A DNA stretch of 64,000 bases from JBAZGG01 sp041653015 (GTDB lineage Bacteria; Bacillota_I; Bacilli_A; RFN20; CAG-826): positions 1 through 64,000 of the forward strand of contig JBAZGG010000006.1 in assembly GCA_041653015.1 (NCBI GenBank). Direction: 5' to 3'. The first letter of the stretch is position 1. Every line of letters begins with the position of its first letter. A program made the position numbers and the translations under genes. Below are positions 16,498 through 24,877 of this stretch, piece after piece. The notes under the pieces were generated by a model, which saw only the letters and a list, made by a program, of their open reading frames with translations, was not told the DNA's origin and ran no database searches.

Positions 16498-18450
16498 ATG
16501 GATAGATCGAGCAAGAGATATCTTAAAAAATTAATACGAACGTCTCTCGACAGATTGAAATCGAGCGATTATTCTTTTTCGGCGATTTACGATGTGATTT
16601 TTTCTTTTTCAGACGAGACCTATTTTGAGACGTCGAATAATGGCATCATCGAGAAAATAACCTATGGACAAGTCCATGAGAAAATAGAGCGCGCCAAAAG
16701 CGCCATCGCGCATAGATTAGAAGGCATTCCAGCTCACTCCTTTGTCGCTCTCAAGTTGGATAATTGTGAAAACTGGGTCATCGCTTTTTGGGCTATTCTC
16801 AAATCTGGATATCGCCCTTTTCTCGTCAACACGAGGATGAGCGATAGCTTTAATGATCAACTATTGAAGGCGCTCGATATCAAAGCCGTTATCAGCGATG
16901 CCCCCTTTCTTAACTATCTATTTGTTGATGTTAAAGAACTCGCCTACGCTGGTTTATCAGATATCGATTGTCAGTGGGCGGATGAGATCGCTCTTTCTAC
17001 TTCGGGAACGACGGGCAAACCAAAAGTTTGCGTCTATGATGGCAGAGCCATATCGATGCAAATATTGAACTCGGAATACGCATTGAAAGAGAATTGGACG
17101 TTAGCGTCTTTTGACAAAAAAGAATTCAAACATTTAGCCTTCCTGCCTTTCTATCATATTTTCGGTCTGACCGCTTTGCTCTTATGGTTCTCATTTTTTG
17201 GGCGAACATTTGTGTTTTTAAAGGATATTAGCCCAACGACGATTGCGAATACATGCCAAAGGCATAACATCACCATTTTCTTCTCTATTCCGATGGTGTG
17301 GAACCTCACCGCGCAATCGCTGATTAAAGAAGTGGAAAAACAGGATAAAAAAACGATCGATAAATTTTATCGAGGTCTTAAAATATCTAACGATTTGCAA
17401 TCAGCATTCCCTAAAATAGGAAAAAGATTCGCTATTCGCGCTTTTAGAAGCGTTCGTGAAAAGATGTTTGGCAACGGCTTAAAATTCGCCATCAGCGGTG
17501 GTGGATATATTCCGCAAAAAACACTCTATATAATGAATGGCTTAGGATATTCGCTCTACAATGGTTACGGAACGACGGAAATCGGCATCACATCTGTCGA
17601 ATTGCGCTACTCGAGCAAATGTCGCAATCTAGGTTCGATTGGAAAATCCTTCCCCTCTGTTCAATATCGAATAAGCGATGGTGAACTATTGGTTAAAGGC
17701 AGTTCGTTACATAAAGGTCTATACATCGATAATAAATATATCTTAAGAGATCATGATGAGTTCTATCATACTGGCGATGTCGCATCGATCGATAATCGTG
17801 GTTATTACTATATTAAAGGGCGCAAAGATGATCTGTTCATCGATGACTCTGGCGAGTTGATCTCCCCCGATTATGTCGAGAGCTATTTCTCAAGTCCGTA
17901 TCTGAGCTCGCTCTGCGTGCTGGGAGTCGTTGAGAATGGAAAAGAGGAATTGACGCTTGTCTTTGAACCAAAGATAGGTATCAATCCATATCAAGAAGCG
18001 AAGCTGTACGAACACATAAAAAAGGCGAATCAGAACATTCCTGATTTCATGAAGATCAAATCGTTCCGCAAATCTCTTAAAGAACTGCCTCAAGTGATCA
18101 AAGGCACCATCCAACGGCAAGTGTTAAAACGCGATATCGAGATTTCTCCAAGCGATTATCCGAGCATAAATATCGCATCGCTAAAAGAGATCGGTGATGA
18201 ACAGATCACGGATATCGAGCGATCGCTGACGGATGAAATCTGTCTCATCTTCGCATCCTGCTTCAATCTATCGCCTCGCGAAGTAAAAGCGGATTCCGAC
18301 TTCTTGTATGATTTGCATGGCACTTCGATGCAATACTTTGAAATCGTTCACACCATCGCTGATAAATACAACATCGAATTCACCTTTGAGAAGAATGACA
18401 TCGTCACCACACCGCGACAGTTCGCTCGTCTAGTCATGAGGAAATCATAA
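16498..18450 (+). CDS. Acyl-adenylating enzyme fused to a C-terminal acyl carrier domain
   Basis: The protein belongs to the ANL (acyl-CoA synthetase/NRPS adenylation) superfamily. Visible motifs are the phosphate loop LSTSGTTGKPK near 160, YNGYGTTEIG near 355, and YHTGDVASIDNRGYYYIKGR near 422. At the C-terminus a carrier domain of about 75 residues contains LHGTSMQYFE, whose Ser is the phosphopantetheine site. The A10 motif reads KGTIQRQVL: the lysine that normally catalyses adenylation is Thr at about residue 537, with Lys two positions earlier. It probably activates a fatty acid and loads it onto its own carrier. The stop overlaps the next start (TAATG). Confidence 0.72.
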   Translation: MDRSSKRYLKKLIRTSLDRLKSSDYSFSAIYDVIFSFSDETYFETSNNGIIEKITYGQVHEKIERAKSAIAHRLEGIPAHSFVALKLDNCENWVIAFWAILKSGYRPFLVNTRMSDSFNDQLLKALDIKAVISDAPFLNYLFVDVKELAYAGLSDIDCQWADEIALSTSGTTGKPKVCVYDGRAISMQILNSEYALKENWTLASFDKKEFKHLAFLPFYHIFGLTALLLWFSFFGRTFVFLKDISPTTIANTCQRHNITIFFSIPMVWNLTAQSLIKEVEKQDKKTIDKFYRGLKISNDLQSAFPKIGKRFAIRAFRSVREKMFGNGLKFAISGGGYIPQKTLYIMNGLGYSLYNGYGTTEIGITSVELRYSSKCRNLGSIGKSFPSVQYRISDGELLVKGSSLHKGLYIDNKYILRDHDEFYHTGDVASIDNRGYYYIKGRKDDLFIDDSGELISPDYVESYFSSPYLSSLCVLGVVENGKEELTLVFEPKIGINPYQEAKLYEHIKKANQNIPDFMKIKSFRKSLKELPQVIKGTIQRQVLKRDIEISPSDYPSINIASLKEIGDEQITDIERSLTDEICLIFASCFNLSPREVKADSDFLYDLHGTSMQYFEIVHTIADKYNIEFTFEKNDIVTTPRQFARLVMRKS

Positions 18451-19772
18451 TGTTTTCCGCTCTTTTTCGTTTTTTGGTGAAGGTGACGAGCTATCCTGTC
18501 GCCCTCTTATTTTTTAAAACAAAAACATATTATGAGAGTTCAAAGAAAGAATCGAAAATTGGCCGTGGACCGGCGATCATCATGTCCAATCACACCTCCG
18601 CTTACGATTTTATTATGCTCATCTTTAAATTTCCTTTTAGGAAGCTGCGATTTTTAATCGGCGAACTCGTCTACAAAAATAAGTTCAACGCCTGGATCTG
18701 CAATCGCTTTTTATGCATCAAGGCCGATAAGACCAGTGGCGATATGCGCTATATGAATGAAGCGGTGAAGACATTGAACAAAGGCGGAATCGTCGGCACC
18801 TTCCCCGAAGGGCACATGATTCACGATGGCAAGATCGATACTTTTAAACCGAGCGTCGTTTATTTGGCTTTAGCCACTGGCGCTCCTATCATTCCTGTCT
18901 ATACGAACGGACGATATTCATTTAAGCACCGAACTCGCATCAATATTGGCAAGAAAATATATCTTCGCGATTATTGTTCTAATTTAAATCCCAGCCCGGA
19001 AGAAGTAGAGGCGCTATGCCACATGCTCAACAGCAAAGTGAAAGAGCTTCAGAAACAAGAGAGATTATTTGAGCAGTATCACACCCAAAACATCATCGAC
19101 TTCAAATGGTTTGTTTTAGATTTAGTAAAACTCTCTTCGCTTTTTATCATTCCAAAAATCTATATCGTCTTTCCGACGAAGAAGCATTATGTTCAAGGCG
19201 CCTCTCACAAATTGTTGCACATTCATGGTCGCGGCATCATCATGTCTAATCACTCGAGTTTTATCGATCCCATCATGATGCATATCTATTACTATAAGCG
19301 GCGAATTAGAATCGTGGCGGCGGAAGAGTTATTCTATCAGACACCGCCGATAACGCGTTGGTTTCTAAAGAAGATTGATTGCATTGAGTATCGGCGCATC
19401 TCACAGAATAATGTCGACATTAAAATGTTTGGTGAATGCGCTAATGTCTTGCGCGCTAATGGCATCGTTGGGATATTTCCGGAAGGCCATATCGAACAAG
19501 AAAAGGATATGATGGAATTTCAAGGCGGAGTAGTTTTGATGGCTCTCGTCAGCGACTCTCTGATCTATCCTTATTATCTCGTCGATCAATATCGCGCCTT
19601 TAAGATGCAACACGTTATTTTTGGGCCGCCGATCAATCTTAAAGATTACTATGAAAAAGGAACGCCGATCGATGTCAATTTGGTCAATCGCCTAACCATC
19701 ATAGTGTCGAAGAAGATGGCGGAACTTAAAGATGAAGGTGTAAAATTACTATCAAGACCTAAAAAACATTGA
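18450..19772 (+). CDS. Tandem PlsC-type acyltransferase (two catalytic domains)
   Basis: Two complete lysophospholipid acyltransferase (LPLAT) domains lie in one chain. Domain 1 has NHTSAYD (about residue 46) and FPEGH (about 121); domain 2 has NHSSFID (about 265) and FPEGH (about 343). Both His-x4-Asp catalytic pairs are intact. A normal PlsC is about 200-240 residues, so this is a true fusion or duplication. N-terminal hydrophobic residues would dock it to the membrane. The family moves acyl chains from acyl-ACP or acyl-CoA to glycerol-phosphate lipids; the neighbouring ligases and ACP could supply the donor. Two active sites suggest two sequential acylations, or two acceptors (inference). 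Confidence 0.82.
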   Translation: MFSALFRFLVKVTSYPVALLFFKTKTYYESSKKESKIGRGPAIIMSNHTSAYDFIMLIFKFPFRKLRFLIGELVYKNKFNAWICNRFLCIKADKTSGDMRYMNEAVKTLNKGGIVGTFPEGHMIHDGKIDTFKPSVVYLALATGAPIIPVYTNGRYSFKHRTRINIGKKIYLRDYCSNLNPSPEEVEALCHMLNSKVKELQKQERLFEQYHTQNIIDFKWFVLDLVKLSSLFIIPKIYIVFPTKKHYVQGASHKLLHIHGRGIIMSNHSSFIDPIMMHIYYYKRRIRIVAAEELFYQTPPITRWFLKKIDCIEYRRISQNNVDIKMFGECANVLRANGIVGIFPEGHIEQEKDMMEFQGGVVLMALVSDSLIYPYYLVDQYRAFKMQHVIFGPPINLKDYYEKGTPIDVNLVNRLTIIVSKKMAELKDEGVKLLSRPKKH

Positions 19773-19793
19773 AATATTAATGGAGGTATTAAT

Positions 19794-21311
19794 ATGTTGG
19801 ATCGCATCGCTTATTTCAAAGGTATTCTCGCTCCGGGAGATTTTGAAAAATTAAAAAGGTATAAAACGATCAATGAATTATTGGAAGACGTCTGCCACAG
19901 ATATGCAGATGAAGCCGCGATCAAATGGAATGCCGGTTCAAAGACGTATGGCGAATTATATGCCGAAGTGGCCAAGACTCGTGGTCTTTTGCTATCAAAA
20001 GGGCTTAAAAAAGGTAATCACGTCGGCGTGATGTTCTATAACGAATATGATTTCGTTCGCAGCATTCTCGCCGTGACGACTTTGGGAATGGTGGCTGTGG
20101 TCATGCCCACCTCTCTTCCGCCACAGGTCATCTTTGGACTATCTCATAAGTTTAAATTGGATGGACTAGTCTATGCTAGCGATGTCGAAAGCAATGTTTC
20201 TGCCGCTAAAGCGATGAGCTTAAAAATTTCCTTCGTCAACGCTTCTGAACTCAGTTTAGGCGCGGCTGCTCCTATGGAGAAAGTCGAGCTGAACACACCT
20301 GCTGTCATCATGTTTACCGGTGGCACAACCGGTGCGCCAAAAGGTGCTATATTGAGCCATGGCAATCTATGCCGAGGTGCTCTCAATGGCACTTATGGTC
20401 CAGGTCGCGCTTTCAAACGAAGATATCTATCTTTAATTCCATTTACACACGTATTTGGTCTCGTGCGAAATCTATTGAGCGTCTTAGAGACGGGCTCATC
20501 GTTATATCTAGTGAAAGATTCCTCAGCCTTTGTTAAGGAGATGGCCATCGCCAAGCCTGAAGCGATGGTGTTAGTTCCAGCTTTAGCCAATATGGTCTAT
20601 GGTCTTGTCATGGCGTATGGAAAAGGAATTTTAGGCGGTTCTCTCGAGTTCATCATCTGTGGTGGCTCAGTCGTCTCTCCGGAGTTGATCAATCGCCTTT
20701 TAAGCGTCGGCATCATCTGCTGCCCAGGCTATGGATTGACGGAGACCGCCAACCTCGTCAGCGGCTCTGGTGAATATGCGAGAAAACCCGCTTCAGTAGG
20801 CTGTCCATATCCCGATCAACAACTAAAAGTTGTCAACGGCGAACTGTGGATTAAGGGCGATAATGTCTTCTTGGGTTACTATGGTGATGAAGAAGCGACA
20901 AAACAAGTGTTTGAGGATGGCTGGTTCAAAACTGGCGATCTCGTCTATTTTGATGATGAAGGATTCTTATATATCATCGGTCGAAGCAAAAACTTAATCG
21001 TGCTAGATAGTGGAGAAAAAGTTTCTCCAGAAGCGTTGGAAGCGCTCGTCAACGCCAATCCTCTCGTCGCTGATTCCGAAGTGTATCAGACTCGGGATGA
21101 ACACGGCACTCAGATCATCGGAGTGGAGATTTTTCCAAATATGCGCGCTCTCGAAGCTAAACAGATAAAAAATCCGCAGGAGATGATACAGAAAATAGTA
21201 GATGGGATAAATGTCTCTCTCGCTAAGCACGAGAAGATTAGACAAGTCATCGTTCGCGACAAAGATTTTCCTCGAACGCCAGCGATGAAGATTATAAGGA
21301 GTAAACGCTAG
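19794..21311 (+). CDS. Acyl-CoA/acyl-ACP synthetase (ANL superfamily)
   Basis: This 505-residue adenylate-forming enzyme has MFTGGTTGAPKG as phosphate loop (about residue 170), PGYGLTETAN (about 310), and WFKTGDLVYFDDEGFLYIIGR (about 378). Near the end FPRTPAMKIIR keeps the A10 catalytic lysine that the partner ligase at 16498 lacks. A strong GGAGGT stands 8 nt before the ATG, so this gene may be the best translated of the operon. Its stop codon overlaps the GTG start of a free ACP, which is therefore its probable acceptor: fatty acid + ATP + holo-ACP to acyl-ACP. The chain length is not predictable. Confidence 0.8.
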   Translation: MLDRIAYFKGILAPGDFEKLKRYKTINELLEDVCHRYADEAAIKWNAGSKTYGELYAEVAKTRGLLLSKGLKKGNHVGVMFYNEYDFVRSILAVTTLGMVAVVMPTSLPPQVIFGLSHKFKLDGLVYASDVESNVSAAKAMSLKISFVNASELSLGAAAPMEKVELNTPAVIMFTGGTTGAPKGAILSHGNLCRGALNGTYGPGRAFKRRYLSLIPFTHVFGLVRNLLSVLETGSSLYLVKDSSAFVKEMAIAKPEAMVLVPALANMVYGLVMAYGKGILGGSLEFIICGGSVVSPELINRLLSVGIICCPGYGLTETANLVSGSGEYARKPASVGCPYPDQQLKVVNGELWIKGDNVFLGYYGDEEATKQVFEDGWFKTGDLVYFDDEGFLYIIGRSKNLIVLDSGEKVSPEALEALVNANPLVADSEVYQTRDEHGTQIIGVEIFPNMRALEAKQIKNPQEMIQKIVDGINVSLAKHEKIRQVIVRDKDFPRTPAMKIIRSKR

Positions 21312-21547
21312 TGTTAGAAGAACTTAAGAGCCTTGTCAGAAACATCATGCCAGACAAGAAGATTGACTATGACAAAGTCACTCTCGAAAGCGATTTGATA
21401 AAAGATCTAGGGTTTGATTCCATCGCCTTTATCATGGTGGCGATTGGCATCGAACAAGAATTCGGCGTGGAAGTCTCACAGATCGATTCATCTAAATTTA
21501 GAACAGTGGGAGATGTTCTCACTTATATCGAGCAAAACAAAAAATGA
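21311..21547 (+). CDS. Acyl carrier protein (pathway-specific)
   Basis: The 78-residue protein is a typical ACP: four acidic helices and DLGFDSIAFIMV, whose Ser (about residue 37) receives phosphopantetheine. It starts with GTG overlapping the ligase stop (TAGTG) and ends in an ATGA overlap with the LRAT gene, so it is locked into this operon. A second, housekeeping-type ACP lies at 62491, so this copy is probably dedicated to the local pathway. It has an isoleucine after the Ser where acpP has leucine-aspartate. Confidence 0.88.
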   Translation: MLEELKSLVRNIMPDKKIDYDKVTLESDLIKDLGFDSIAFIMVAIGIEQEFGVEVSQIDSSKFRTVGDVLTYIEQNKK

Positions 21548-21957
21548 GCCAGTGGAAGCACCTTTCACCTGTTCCAGGAGATCAAATCAGGGTGAAAAGA
21601 CCATATTTTTATCATCATGGAATCTATATTGGCAATGGACGAGCAATCCACTTTGCCGGCATCGATAAAGAGACGGAAAGAGATCCGTATAAGGCTGTTG
21701 TTCACGAGTGTGATATCGCCTCATTTTTACGCGGTGGCGAACTCGAAGTGCGAGTCTATGATAAAGATGAGCTTCGATATGTGAGAAGAGCTGTTGATGT
21801 CGTAAAGCGCGCTAAATGTGCTCTCGGCGAGAAAGGCTATGATCTCATCAAAAATAATTGTGAAGATTTTTCTAATCGATGCGCGTATGTCAAAGCGCCA
21901 CGAACGCAACTCGATGAGTATCGCGATCGCATCAAAGAGCTGTTATCTAAAAAATAA
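21544..21957 (+). CDS. LRAT-fold (NlpC/P60-like) acyltransferase or thiol hydrolase
   Basis: The 137 residues show the lecithin-retinol-acyltransferase subgroup of the NlpC/P60 fold: GDQIRVKRPYFYHHGIYIG supplies the N-terminal catalytic His (H24/H25), HFAG follows, and KNNCEDFSNRC carries the catalytic Cys106 in the NCxxF block. Family members move acyl groups via a Cys thioester or hydrolyse amides. There is no signal peptide or membrane helix, so it is probably cytosolic. As the last gene, coupled by ATGA to an ACP, it plausibly performs an acyl-transfer step (for example N- or O-acylation of the operon's product); this is inference. Confidence 0.7.
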   Translation: MSQWKHLSPVPGDQIRVKRPYFYHHGIYIGNGRAIHFAGIDKETERDPYKAVVHECDIASFLRGGELEVRVYDKDELRYVRRAVDVVKRAKCALGEKGYDLIKNNCEDFSNRCAYVKAPRTQLDEYRDRIKELLSKK

Positions 21958-22002
21958 TTTTTAAGATAAATCTTTATCGTCGACCATTTTTTAAGTATAA
22001 TC

Positions 22003-22097
22003 TTGCCTGTAGGGGAGTAGCAAAGATTACACGACCGTCAACACGGAGTAACATCCCGGTGGTAATCCAGAATAATGAGCAAGACCTATGCAAAGGA
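22003..22097 (+). ncRNA. yybP-ykoY family manganese riboswitch
   Basis: The conserved core is present: GGGGAGTAGC (22012-22021), ACCGTCAACAC (22034-22044), CCGGTGGTAAT and the terminal GCAAGACC (22079-22086). The base helix can form from TAGG (22010-22013) with CCTA and from TTGC (22003-22006) with GCAA, placing the downstream ribosome site AAAGGAG at its 3' edge. A TATAAT stands at 21996-22001. This family binds Mn2+ and typically controls P-type ATPases and Mn exporters, matching the gene behind it. Confidence 0.85.
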
Positions 22098-22104
22098 GCT
22101 TATT

Positions 22105-24825
22105 ATGTTCGAAACCAAAACTGTACAGGACACATTAAAAGAATTATCAGTAGATGAAAAAGTTGGTCTATCAAACGAAGCAGCAAATGCAAAGCTTATT
22201 TCTCAAGGTTATAATGAGCTAAAAGAAAAGAAAAGAACGCCGATCATCGTTACTTTTTTGAAGCAGCTCAATGAGCCGATGATCTATATTTTGCTCGCCG
22301 CCATCGTCGTCTCATCGGTCGTTTCAATCATCAATGTCATCAATGGACATGAAGGCGACTGGGCGGATGTCGTCATCATCGCCCTCGTCATCATTCTCAA
22401 TGCAGTAATCGGGACAGTGCAAGAAGAAAAAGCCAAAAAAGCTCTCGATGCTTTAAAGAAGCTTTCTTCGCCGAACGCTTTCGTGTTAAGAGATGGTGCG
22501 ATTAAAGAGATTAAGGCTCGCGAATTAGTCATCGGAGACATCGTTATATTAGAAGAGGGTGTCACCGTCCCGGCGGATTTAAGGCTGATTGAATCATATA
22601 ATCTAAAGAGTGACGAATCATCTCTGACTGGTGAATCGGTGCCTATTTTAAAAGATTCCGCTACCATTTTTAGTGATAATGTCGGTATCGGTGATCGAAC
22701 TAACTGTGTCTATATGTCGACGCCTATCGTCTATGGAAGAGGAAGAGGCGTTGTTATCGGGACGGGGATGAATACTGAAATCGGTAAGATTGCCAATCTG
22801 CTCAACGAGGGCAAAGAAGAGATGACACCGCTTCAAAAGCGTTTAGCGGATCTCTCTAAATTTCTCGGCATTTTAACCATCGTCGTCATCGTCGCTCTGT
22901 TCGTCGTCTCTCTGTTTCAACAGCGACCAGCGGTTGAAATGTTATTAACCGCTATATCTCTAGCGGTCGCTGCAGTGCCAGAAGGTTTGCCTGCGGTCGT
23001 CACGATCGTTCTCGCTTTAGGCGTGCAAAGAATGGTCAAGGTGAATACGATTGTACGCCGTTTGCCGAGCGTTGAAACGCTGGGTGCCGTCTCCGTCGTC
23101 TGTTCAGACAAAACGGGAACCTTAACCCAAAATAAAATGACTGTTGTCAGCGCCTACTGCGATGAGAAGGTTTTTTCTGCAGACGCTTTTAATAATGAGT
23201 TGAATTTTCTCGCCACTGGTTTAGCGCTCTGCAATAACGCTTCGATAGAAAATGGTCATTATGGCGATCCCACTGAGATTGCTCTAATCGATTTTGCCTT
23301 AAAGGTCTACACGACTAAGACGTCGTTGGAAAGAGCCTATCCACGAATTGATGAAATGCCCTTTGATTCAACGAGAAAAATGATGTCGACAATGCATAAG
23401 CATGATGAAAAGACTTTCATTTTTACGAAAGGGGCTATCGATCAAATTTTAAAGAGAACGACCCACGTTCTCATCAATGGTGAGATTCGTGTGGCCACTG
23501 ATGATGTGAAACACGGAATTCAGATGGTGGCGAATAATATGTCCGATGAAGCCTTGCGAGTTCTCGCTCTCGCCTATCACGAATCGACCGAGCTGAATGA
23601 AAACGATCTCATATTCGTCGGTCTAGTTGGAATGGTGGATCCTCCTCGCATTGAAGCTCGACCAGCTGTTCAGCAATTTAAAGATGCTGGGATTGCGACG
23701 ATCATGATTACTGGCGATCACAAAAACACCGCCTTTGCTATAGCAAAACAATTAGGAATTGCCAATAACTATAAACAATGCATCACGGGCGATGACGTGA
23801 CAGCGATGGACATGCCCGCTCTTCAAGAAGCGTGCAAGACTGTTCGCGTTTTTGCTCGCGTTTCTCCAGAGAATAAAGTCGCAATTGTAAAGGCGTTCAG
23901 AGCCAATGGAAATATTGTTGCGATGACGGGCGATGGCGTAAATGACGCTCCATCATTAAAGAGCGCTGATATCGGAATTGCTATGGGCATAACGGGAACT
24001 GATGTTGCCAAAGGGGCTGCCGATATGGTTCTCACCGATGACAATTTTGCTTCGATTGAAAAAGCGGTGGAAGAAGGTCGTAGCATTTATGCTAATATCA
24101 AAAAAACAGTTCTCTTCTTGCTATCGAGCAACGTTGGCGAAGTCATCGCGATGTTTGTCGCTATCTGCATCGGTCTTCCGTTGCCTCTTATCGCTATTCA
24201 TATCTTATGGGTTAATTTAGTGACGGATTCCTTACCGGCTATCGCTTTAGGCTCTGATAGCAAAGATCCGGATATCATGCACGATAAACCGCGCCCTCAA
24301 AAAGAGTCGCTTTTTGCCAAGGGCGGCTATGCCATTACAATCGGCTATGGATTCTTAATCGCTTTCATCACTTTGGCAGCCTTCCTCGTCGAGCCAACGA
24401 TTAAGATTATCGACAATCAAATGCCTTGGACAATCGAGCAGATTAAGATATTGTTTGCTGATACTGCAACATATCCAAATTTGCTCATCGAATCGCAAAC
24501 GATGGCATTTTCTGTCCTAGCTGTCTCTGAATTATTCCATATGGTTGGCATGATCAATATTAGGAAGAGTTTTGTTCACGTATTCAAAAGCAAGAATTGG
24601 CTGATCGCCTTGTCATTGGGTTTAGGCGTTGTTTTACAAGTAGCTTTAACCTACATTCCAGGCATCAACACTTTCTTTGGTGTCGCTCCTTTATGGTGGG
24701 ATGAGTTTTTAATCGTCGTCATCCTTTCTATATCTCCATTGATAGTTCATGAAATCGTGGTTCTTATCCTTTGGATAATCAAAAGAGTTAAAGCGAGAAA
24801 AAACGCTCCGATTGACGAGCGTTAA
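22105..24825 (+). CDS. P2A-type cation-transporting ATPase (Ca2+/Mn2+), riboswitch-controlled
   Basis: All P-type ATPase landmarks are present: LTGESVP in the actuator, PEGLPAVVT in TM4 (PEGL as in SERCA/PMR1 pumps), phosphorylation loop CSDKTGTLTQN with Asp at about 335, MVDPPR, TGDHKNTA and GDGVNDAPS near 610. About ten membrane helices are visible. The length (906) and C-terminal cation-ATPase domain fit P2A pumps exporting Ca2+ or Mn2+. The manganese riboswitch upstream argues for Mn2+ export under excess manganese. An ATG at 22075 lies inside the conserved riboswitch sequence; ATG 22105, 6 nt after AAAGGAG, is the credible start. Confidence 0.9.
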   Translation: MFETKTVQDTLKELSVDEKVGLSNEAANAKLISQGYNELKEKKRTPIIVTFLKQLNEPMIYILLAAIVVSSVVSIINVINGHEGDWADVVIIALVIILNAVIGTVQEEKAKKALDALKKLSSPNAFVLRDGAIKEIKARELVIGDIVILEEGVTVPADLRLIESYNLKSDESSLTGESVPILKDSATIFSDNVGIGDRTNCVYMSTPIVYGRGRGVVIGTGMNTEIGKIANLLNEGKEEMTPLQKRLADLSKFLGILTIVVIVALFVVSLFQQRPAVEMLLTAISLAVAAVPEGLPAVVTIVLALGVQRMVKVNTIVRRLPSVETLGAVSVVCSDKTGTLTQNKMTVVSAYCDEKVFSADAFNNELNFLATGLALCNNASIENGHYGDPTEIALIDFALKVYTTKTSLERAYPRIDEMPFDSTRKMMSTMHKHDEKTFIFTKGAIDQILKRTTHVLINGEIRVATDDVKHGIQMVANNMSDEALRVLALAYHESTELNENDLIFVGLVGMVDPPRIEARPAVQQFKDAGIATIMITGDHKNTAFAIAKQLGIANNYKQCITGDDVTAMDMPALQEACKTVRVFARVSPENKVAIVKAFRANGNIVAMTGDGVNDAPSLKSADIGIAMGITGTDVAKGAADMVLTDDNFASIEKAVEEGRSIYANIKKTVLFLLSSNVGEVIAMFVAICIGLPLPLIAIHILWVNLVTDSLPAIALGSDSKDPDIMHDKPRPQKESLFAKGGYAITIGYGFLIAFITLAAFLVEPTIKIIDNQMPWTIEQIKILFADTATYPNLLIESQTMAFSVLAVSELFHMVGMINIRKSFVHVFKSKNWLIALSLGLGVVLQVALTYIPGINTFFGVAPLWWDEFLIVVILSISPLIVHEIVVLILWIIKRVKARKNAPIDER

Positions 24826-24847
24826 ATTCTTCTGTCATATCTGATTT

Positions 24848-24877
24848 GGGCATTTAATAATGCCCTTTTATTTTTTA
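24848..24877 (+). terminator. Intrinsic terminator after the P2A ATPase
   Basis: GGGCATT/AATGCCC (7 bp) with loop TAAT is followed by TTTTATTTTTT. A second hairpin, AACGCTC/GAGCGTT, overlaps the ATPase stop codon. The stem could also act for the convergent nuclease gene. Confidence 0.75.

Noticed and set aside
22075..22104. ATG 22075 as start of the P2A ATPase
   Set aside because: It sits in the conserved GAGCAAGACC part of the riboswitch and has no ribosome site; ATG 22105 does.
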